Shown one piece after another: positions 1 to 3,801 of a DNA stretch of 7,979 bases. The notes under the pieces are model-generated. The model saw nothing but the letters and a program-made list of their open reading frames with translations, did not search any database and had not been told where the DNA came from. Each line of letters starts with the position of its first letter. Position 1 is the first letter of the stretch. The position numbers and the translations under genes were made by a program. Origin of the DNA: JBBQNY01 sp038330365 (lineage in GTDB: Bacteria; Pseudomonadota; Gammaproteobacteria; Xanthomonadales; Ahniellaceae); the NCBI GenBank assembly GCA_038330365.1, contig JBBQNY010000129.1, forward strand, positions 1 to 7,979, given 5' to 3'.

Positions 1-519
<519 letters not shown>

Positions 520-550
520 TGCGATCTTCGAGTCGGTGGCCGGAGTGTCC

Positions 551-563
551 GATGCGCAGCATC
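551..563. promoter_or_regulatory. Small palindrome upstream of alaS
   Basis: GATGC-GCA-GCATC is a perfect 5-bp inverted repeat with a 3-nt centre, 32-44 bp upstream of the alaS start. It is either a small leader hairpin or a protein-binding site. E. coli AlaRS is known to repress its own gene through a palindrome near the transcription start, which makes the position suggestive. A 13-bp site of this kind can easily arise by chance. Confidence 0.2.
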
Positions 564-765
564 CTGTACCGGAAATCTGGAGCGGACAATCGAAGTGCGC
601 GGATCGGCCGCGGAGTCTAGCAGCCGCTCCTGGGACAGCGCGGACGACGGTCAGGGCGCCGCGTGCAGCACGCTCTTCGTGGGCGATTTCGCCCCGCCTC
701 CAGCGGCGCGCTGTCGCGCAGCACACTGGGCGCAGCACGAGGGCGCGCTCACGGCCTCCTGTTGG

Positions 766-827
766 GGTGAGCCTGTCGAACCATGAAAGGGTACGGACCG
801 GAAAAACCCGTCCGTGAGGGGTTCACC
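766..827. repeat. Nested inverted-repeat element
   Basis: The outer arms are GGTGAGCC (766-773) and GGTTCACC (820-827), pairing over 8 bp with one G-T. The inner arms are ACGGAC (793-798) and GTCCGT (810-815), continued after one C-C mismatch by GG/CC around an AAAAA loop (802-806). The left arm runs into GAGCCTGTCGAACCATGAA, which resembles dispersed intergenic repeats I recall from high-GC soil proteobacteria; that resemblance is from memory. It is most likely a degenerate palindromic repeat. No U-run follows the stem on either strand, so it is not a typical terminator. Confidence 0.5.
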
Positions 828-870
828 TGCGCTTCGTCGAAGACCGAAACGTCACAGCGTATTCAACCGG

Positions 871-929
871 CCCCTCACCCGACGCTGCGCGCCACCCTCT
901 CCCCGATCGCGGGGCGAGGGGAAGATGCC
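871..929 (+). repeat. REP-like element, copy A (CCCCTCACCC...GCGAGGGG)
   Basis: The element starts CCCCTCACCC (871-880), then has a spacer and a strong hairpin at 895-920. The stem is CCCTC/GAGGG, one mismatch, then CCCCG/CGGGG around an ATCG tetraloop. The same arrangement (CCCTCACCC, then a CCCTCTCCC stem and its complement) occurs in the opposite orientation at 1026-1061, so this is one half of an inverted pair. Motifs of this type are common as dispersed repeats in Xanthomonadaceae-like genomes, from general knowledge. Confidence 0.6.
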
Positions 930-1025
930 ACGCCACACCACCACGGTCAGGCGGTGGTTTGATGAGAGTTTGCACCCCGACTACGTCGGCACGTTGTCGC
1001 GTAAAAAAAGTCGCTGCTGGAAGCT

Positions 1026-1061
1026 CCCCTCTCCCGCCGGGAGAGGGGCTGGGGGTGAGGG
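1026..1061 (-). repeat. REP-like element, copy B (inverted relative to copy A)
   Basis: CCCCTCTCCC (1026-1035) and GGGAGAGGGG (1039-1048) form a perfect 10-bp stem with a 3-nt loop. CTGGGGGTGAGGG (1049-1061) follows. Read on the minus strand, the order is CCCTCACCC, spacer, CCCCTCTCCC stem, which matches copy A at 871-929 in reverse orientation. The two hairpin ends face each other across about 100 bp. A T7 run on the minus strand (1009-1003) lies 16 nt past the stem in the recX-to-alaS direction. That is too far for a textbook terminator, but the stem could still slow or protect recX transcripts. Confidence 0.65.
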
Positions 1062-1123
1062 TCCGAGGCCCCGCGTCATGTTGGTTAGCGCGAGTCTCGA
1101 GCCGTACACGCCGGCTGAGCCCG

Positions 1124-1155
1124 AAAAAAGACGCACCGAATCAATTGCTTGATTC
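1124..1155 (-). terminator. Possible recX terminator: AT-rich hairpin followed by a T-run
   Basis: GAATCAA (1138-1144) and TTGATTC (1149-1155) form a perfect 7-bp stem with loop TTGC. On the minus strand, the direction of recX, the stem is followed after 8 nt by six T residues (1129-1124). The block is strikingly AT-rich against its surroundings. Against a classical Rho-independent terminator are the AT-rich stem and the gap before the T-run. It lies about 190 nt beyond the recX stop. Confidence 0.3.
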
Positions 1156-1160
1156 TTGTT

Positions 1161-1231
1161 TGATGAGAGCGACGCAGTCGCGAAGGCGGCATGCATGGCG
1201 TGCATCGCGCTGCAATCGACCATGACGCCTT
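1161..1231 (+). repeat. Composite two-hairpin repeat, copy 1
   Basis: From GAGCGACGC (1167) to GACGCCTT (1231) this matches 6556-6622 with 58 identical positions, 7 substitutions and 2 single-base gaps by hand alignment. The first hairpin is GCGAC (1169-1173), loop GCA, GTCGC (1177-1181). The second is ATGCAT (1191-1196), loop GGC, GTGCAT (1200-1205). The 5' end reads TGATGAG where copy 2 has the GTAG seen in many REP sequences, so this copy may be degenerate at its head. It lies 114 nt beyond the recX stop and belongs to no gene. Confidence 0.8.
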
Positions 1232-1321
1232 CGCGCCCGAGGGCGCTCCTGCACGAGACTCCGGCATGCGGCGAAACCCGCAGCACTCGCAGGAGATGCG
1301 TGCGGGATGGGTTTCCGCGCA

Positions 1322-1337
1322 GGAAGCCGGAGCTTCC
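1322..1337 (-). other. Hairpin directly after recX
   Basis: GGAAGC (1322-1327), loop CGGA, GCTTCC (1332-1337) forms a perfect 6-bp stem that begins 7 nt beyond the recX stop on the minus strand. No T-run follows, so it is more likely a 3'-end-protecting stem or part of a repeat than an intrinsic terminator. A second inverted repeat (CCCGCA 1277-1282 with TGCGGG 1301-1306) follows just downstream. Confidence 0.35.
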
Positions 1338-1344
1338 GAAATGC

Positions 1345-1911
1345 TCAATCGATGCGAGGGGCAGCCAGAGCTGCACGGATCGCGTCGCCGTCGAATCCGC
1401 GTCGCTGCAGCAGTGCGTACGCTCGACGGCGCTGCGCCAGGCTGGCCATGTCCCCGCGCGGACCGCGACGCCGCAAGGCTTCGCGCGCGACGTCGAGCCA
1501 ATCGCAACCATGATGCTCGAGCGCGAGCCCGGTCGCCCGTTGCGCGTCGCTGCCATCGAGTCCCGCTGCCCTGAGGTCGGCCGCAATGCGCAAGGGTCCC
1601 CAGCCGTCGGAGACCCGGGTACGCGCCAGCATTTCAGCAAAACGCGCATCGCTCTGGTAATCGCGGGCTGCAAGCTCGTCGAGTGCGCTCTCGATCAGTC
1701 CGGAGTCGTCCTCGCGAACCGACAGCTTGCGTCGAAGCTCGACCCGCGACTGCTCCCGCCGCGCAAGTAGAGCGATGGCGCGCCGCAGGAGTGCTGCGCG
1801 TCTGTCGGACTGCGGAGTCGCCTCGCGCTCCGCATCCGCATCCGCATCCGCATCCGCATCCGCATCCGCCTCTGACGCCGTGGCCTGCAATTCCGGATCG
1901 ACGCTGACCAT
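1345..1911 (-). CDS. recX: Regulatory protein RecX with an Asp-Ala-rich N-terminal extension
   Basis: RecX binds RecA filaments in the cytoplasm and limits their extension and ATPase/recombinase activity. The 188-residue product has a recognisable RecX body from about residue 36. It includes RRAIALLARREQSRVELRRK, a helical module with ALDELAARDYQSDARFAEMLAR, GWGPLRIAADLRAAGL, WLDVAREALRRR and a final RRRAYALLQRRGFDGDAIRAAL. These correspond to the family's repeated three-helix units. E. coli RecX is about 166 residues; the excess here is the N-terminal segment, which holds six tandem Asp-Ala units (about residues 15-27) from a DNA hexamer repeat. ATG at 1911 is the only good start; its Shine-Dalgarno is weak (AGGG, 12 nt away). 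The gene starts 38 bp after the recA stop with no terminator visible, so it is probably transcribed with recA and translated less efficiently. Body assignment is secure; the exact start is less so. Confidence 0.93.
   Translation of the reverse strand: MVSVDPELQATASEADADADADADADAEREATPQSDRRAALLRRAIALLARREQSRVELRRKLSVREDDSGLIESALDELAARDYQSDARFAEMLARTRVSDGWGPLRIAADLRAAGLDGSDAQRATGLALEHHGCDWLDVAREALRRRGPRGDMASLAQRRRAYALLQRRGFDGDAIRAALAAPRID
1829..1869 (-). repeat. Hexanucleotide tandem repeat inside recX
   Basis: Six perfect CCGCAT units occupy 1830-1865, with partial units on either side, giving about 41 bp of exact period 6. On the coding (minus) strand each unit reads GAT GCG, so it encodes Asp-Ala. 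Every unit uses identical codons, which points to recent replication slippage rather than old protein-level selection. Gain or loss of units keeps the reading frame. Confidence 0.95.
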
Positions 1912-1949
1912 GCCGGCGTGCAGCCCTGAAACCCGACGGCGCGCGGCGC

Positions 1950-2984
1950 TCAGGCCTCGACGGCTGCTGCCGCCGTGTCGCCGATGACAAGCTGCGGCAC
2001 GAACTTCTCTCGCAGCAGTGCTTCGAGGCGAGTGGCGATCTCGCGATTGTCCTTGAGGTACTGGCGGGCGTTCTCCTTGCCCTGCCCGATGCGTTCACCG
2101 TCGTAGCTGTACCAGGAACCCGCCTTTTCGACGAGCTTGGCCTCGACGCCCATCTCGATCAGTTCGCCCTCGCGCGAGATGCCCTCGCCGTAGAGGATCT
2201 CCGTGATGACCTGTTTGAAGGGAGGGGCCATCTTGTTCTTGACGACCTTGATCTTGGTCTGGTTTCCGATCACCTCGTCGCCTTTCTTGATCGCACCGAT
2301 TCTGCGAATGTCTAGGCGCACCGACGCATAGAACTTCAGCGCATTGCCGCCCGTGGTCACTTCCGGACTCTGGCCGGGCATCATCATGCCGATCTTGTGA
2401 CGCAACTGGTTGATGAAGACCACCATGCAATTGCTGCGCTTGATGTTGCCCGTCAGCTTGCGCAAGGCCTGGCTCATCAGGCGCGCCTGCAGACCCGGCA
2501 GCTGATCGCCCATTTCGCCCTCGATCTCCGCGCGCGGCGTCAACGCCGCCACCGAGTCGATGACGATCATGTCGACCGCGTTCGAGCGCACCAGCATGTC
2601 GGTGATCTCGAGCGCTTGCTCGCCAGTGTCGGGCTGCGAGACCAGCAGATCTTCGACGTTGACGCCCAGCTTCTGGGCATACACCGGGTCGAGCGCGTGT
2701 TCGGCGTCAACGAAGGCTGCCGTGCCTCCTGTCTTCTGGCACTCCGCGATTGTCTGCAGTGCCAGCGTGGTCTTGCCGGAAGACTCCGGGCCGTAGATCT
2801 CGACCACCCGTCCCTTGGGCAGACCTCCGATTCCAAGCGCGATGTCGAGCATGAGCGAGCCGGTGCCGATGACCTCGGCGGGTTCCGCGCTGCGATCGCC
2901 CATGCGCATGACGGCGCCCTTGCCGAATTGCTTCTCGATCTGTCCCAATGCGGCCGTGAGCGCGCGCTTGCGGTTGTCGTCCAT
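1950..2984 (-). CDS. recA: Recombinase RecA
   Basis: RecA forms ATP-dependent filaments on single-stranded DNA, catalyses homologous pairing and strand exchange, and stimulates LexA self-cleavage. The 344-residue product has Walker A GPESSGKTT (65-73), the catalytic-glutamate segment DAEHALD (E95), Walker B IVIDSVAAL (about 140-148), L1 (EGEMGDQLPG, about 155-164), Q193, and L2 ending SPEVTTGGN. Conserved KFYASVRLDIRRIG and KVVKNK follow. ATG at 2984 is chosen because MDDNRKRALTAALGQIEKQFG is the family start and GGAGAG lies 6 nt upstream; the frame is open 30 codons further but without homology. Oddities are His at 196 in L2, where Xanthomonas and E. coli have Met, and a C-terminus (FVPQLVIGDTAAAAVEA) with only two acidic residues in place of the usual acidic tail. 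The gene sits 80 bp after pncC and 38 bp before recX. Confidence 0.99.
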   Translation of the reverse strand: MDDNRKRALTAALGQIEKQFGKGAVMRMGDRSAEPAEVIGTGSLMLDIALGIGGLPKGRVVEIYGPESSGKTTLALQTIAECQKTGGTAAFVDAEHALDPVYAQKLGVNVEDLLVSQPDTGEQALEITDMLVRSNAVDMIVIDSVAALTPRAEIEGEMGDQLPGLQARLMSQALRKLTGNIKRSNCMVVFINQLRHKIGMMMPGQSPEVTTGGNALKFYASVRLDIRRIGAIKKGDEVIGNQTKIKVVKNKMAPPFKQVITEILYGEGISREGELIEMGVEAKLVEKAGSWYSYDGERIGQGKENARQYLKDNREIATRLEALLREKFVPQLVIGDTAAAAVEA

Positions 2985-2990
2985 CGTGTT

Positions 2991-2996
2991 CTCTCC
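2991..2996 (-). promoter_or_regulatory. recA ribosome binding site
   Basis: GGAGAG on the minus strand lies 6 nt before the ATG at 2984. It fixes the recA start against the longer open frame that begins at 3074. Confidence 0.85.
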
Positions 2997-3063
2997 AGGA
3001 GTGATGCTGGCCATCATCAGGCTCGGGTTCTCGGAGCGTGAGACAGGCCACGATTCGGTTCGG

Positions 3064-3091
3064 ATTATCTGCACTGCAGCCCCAAATTATC
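3064..3091 (-). promoter_or_regulatory. Candidate recA promoter region with two GATAAT boxes and a palindrome
   Basis: On the minus strand two GATAAT hexamers (3086-3091 and 3064-3069), each a close match to a sigma-70 -10 box, begin 22 bp apart. An 11-bp palindrome CTGCA-C-TGCAG (3069-3079, plus-strand reading) touches the second box. Using the downstream box puts the transcript start near 3057, giving a leader of about 70 nt. No good TTGACA-like -35 lies at the right distance from either box. The E. coli-type SOS box CTG-N10-CAG is also not seen. The downstream box contains the pncC stop codon. The promoter call rests on position and the -10 match only. Confidence 0.35.
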
Positions 3092-3697
3092 CCACAGCCC
3101 TCGCCGCCGCTGCGGGCAGATTCCCCGCCGTGTGGTAGGAGATTTCCCCATATGCGCGCGAATCGCGTGCGCAATGTCCGCAGCTCTGGGCAACGGGGGA
3201 TTGTCCAGCATGGCTTCAAGGCCCTCGAGCGCCGCCGCCACGGTCTGCCTCCGGACCGCGTCCCGGTCGCCATCGAAGGTGTGAAGGCGAGTGTGCGGAT
3301 AGCCGCCCCGCCGTTTCCATCCGATCCAGACGGTGCCGACGGGCTTGTCTTCGGTGCCGCCGCCCGGCCCCGCGATGCCGGTGACCGCCACGGCGATGGA
3401 TGCGCCCGAGTGCACCAGCGCACCTGAAACCATTTCGAGCACGGTTTCCTCGCTGACTGCGCCATAGCGAAGCAGCGTCTCCGCCCGCACGCCGAGCAAG
3501 GCCTGCTTGGCCTCGTAGCTGTAGGCGGCGAGTCCGCAATCGAACCAGCCCGATGAACCCTCGATATCGGTGATGGACTTCGCGATCCAGCCACCTGTGC
3601 AGGATTCGGCCGTGACCAGCATCTGGTGATGCCGCGCCAGCACCTGGCCCACACGGCTGGCCAGCGCCGTTACCGCCGCATCCTCGGTCGCTGTCAT
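3065..3697 (-). CDS. pncC: Nicotinamide-nucleotide amidase (CinA C-terminal family) with extended C-terminus
   Basis: PncC hydrolyses nicotinamide mononucleotide to nicotinate mononucleotide plus ammonia, feeding NAD recycling, including NMN released by NAD-dependent DNA ligase. The sequence matches the stand-alone CinA C-terminal domain almost end to end: TAESCTGGWIAKSITDI (catalytic-serine region, S32), GSSGWFDCGLAAYSYEAKQALLGV (K64 region), GAVSEETVLEMVSGAL, VTGIAGPGGGTEDKPVGTVWIG and FDGDRDAVRRQTVAAAL. The CinA N-terminal domain is absent, as is usual for gammaproteobacterial PncC. The start is ATG 3697, preceded by GGAGGAGG at 6 nt. The product is 210 residues against about 165 for E. 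coli. The extra 45 or so, after LEGLEAML, are arginine-rich, without recognisable homology, and run through the recA promoter region. The gene is divergent from mutS and directly upstream of recA. Confidence 0.94.
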   Translation of the reverse strand: MTATEDAAVTALASRVGQVLARHHQMLVTAESCTGGWIAKSITDIEGSSGWFDCGLAAYSYEAKQALLGVRAETLLRYGAVSEETVLEMVSGALVHSGASIAVAVTGIAGPGGGTEDKPVGTVWIGWKRRGGYPHTRLHTFDGDRDAVRRQTVAAALEGLEAMLDNPPLPRAADIAHAIRAHMGKSPTTRRGICPQRRRGLWDNLGLQCR

Positions 3698-3801
3698 CGG
3701 TCGCCTCCTCCGGCCTGTTCGCGCACAATGCCCGATTGCCGCCGAGAACGGGCGGCATCGTTCCCGCAACTCGCCGGCGAGCTTGTCGGAGCACTCGAGG
3801 A
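3698..3801. promoter_or_regulatory. Divergent pncC-mutS intergenic region
   Basis: The 104 bp between the two start codons must carry, or lie within, the promoters of both genes. It holds a GCCGCC...GGCGGC inverted repeat at about 3738-3755 and a short palindrome, CGCCGGCG, near 3772-3779. No -35/-10 pair stands out on either strand, so promoter positions are not assigned. Confidence 0.4.
3704..3711 (-). promoter_or_regulatory. pncC ribosome binding site
   Basis: GGAGGAGG on the minus strand, 6 nt from the ATG at 3697, is the strongest Shine-Dalgarno in the window. It decides the start against the longer open frame that reaches 3853. Confidence 0.85.

Larger units (their letters stand above)
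520..1344. other. Long recX-alaS intergenic region rich in inverted repeats
   Basis: This 825-bp stretch lies between the alaS start and the recX stop. Open frames exist on both strands, but none gives a recognisable protein, and their arginine/serine/proline-rich translations look like GC-rich noise. The segment 520-760 shows nothing clear beyond a small palindrome at 551-563. From about 766 to 1340 it is crowded with stem-loops: 766-827 (nested), 895-920, 937-958, 977-989, 1026-1048 (perfect 10-bp stem), 1138-1155 (AT-rich), a two-hairpin repeat at 1161-1231, 1233-1246, 1246-1295, 1277-1306 and 1322-1337. It probably also holds the recX terminator and the alaS promoter, neither of which can be pinned down. 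The corresponding gap in many gammaproteobacteria is short, so the region looks expanded by repeat insertion. Confidence 0.75.

Noticed and set aside
1026..1048. The perfect 10-bp GC-rich hairpin as an intrinsic terminator.
   Set aside because: The nearest T-run on the minus strand is 16 nt away and there is none on the plus strand. Its similarity to the inverted partner at 871-929 fits a dispersed repeat better.
814..1152. Open frames in the recX-alaS gap, such as 814-1152 (+) and 981-1673 (-).
   Set aside because: They run through palindromic repeats or into recX in another frame, have no credible Shine-Dalgarno, and translate to low-complexity Arg/Ser/Pro-rich sequence.
520..1344. CRISPR array, tRNA or riboswitch in the intergenic gap.
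   Set aside because: The repeats are few, of different types and irregularly spaced; no tRNA cloverleaf or known riboswitch core was recognised by eye.
1156..1770. A 204-codon plus-strand frame antisense to recX.
   Set aside because: It overlaps a confidently identified recX on the opposite strand, and its translation resembles no known family.
2985..3074. A longer recA start at 3074 giving 30 extra residues.
   Set aside because: The extra residues have no similarity to RecA, and ATG 2984 has a well-placed GGAGAG and the canonical MDDNRKRALTAALGQ start.
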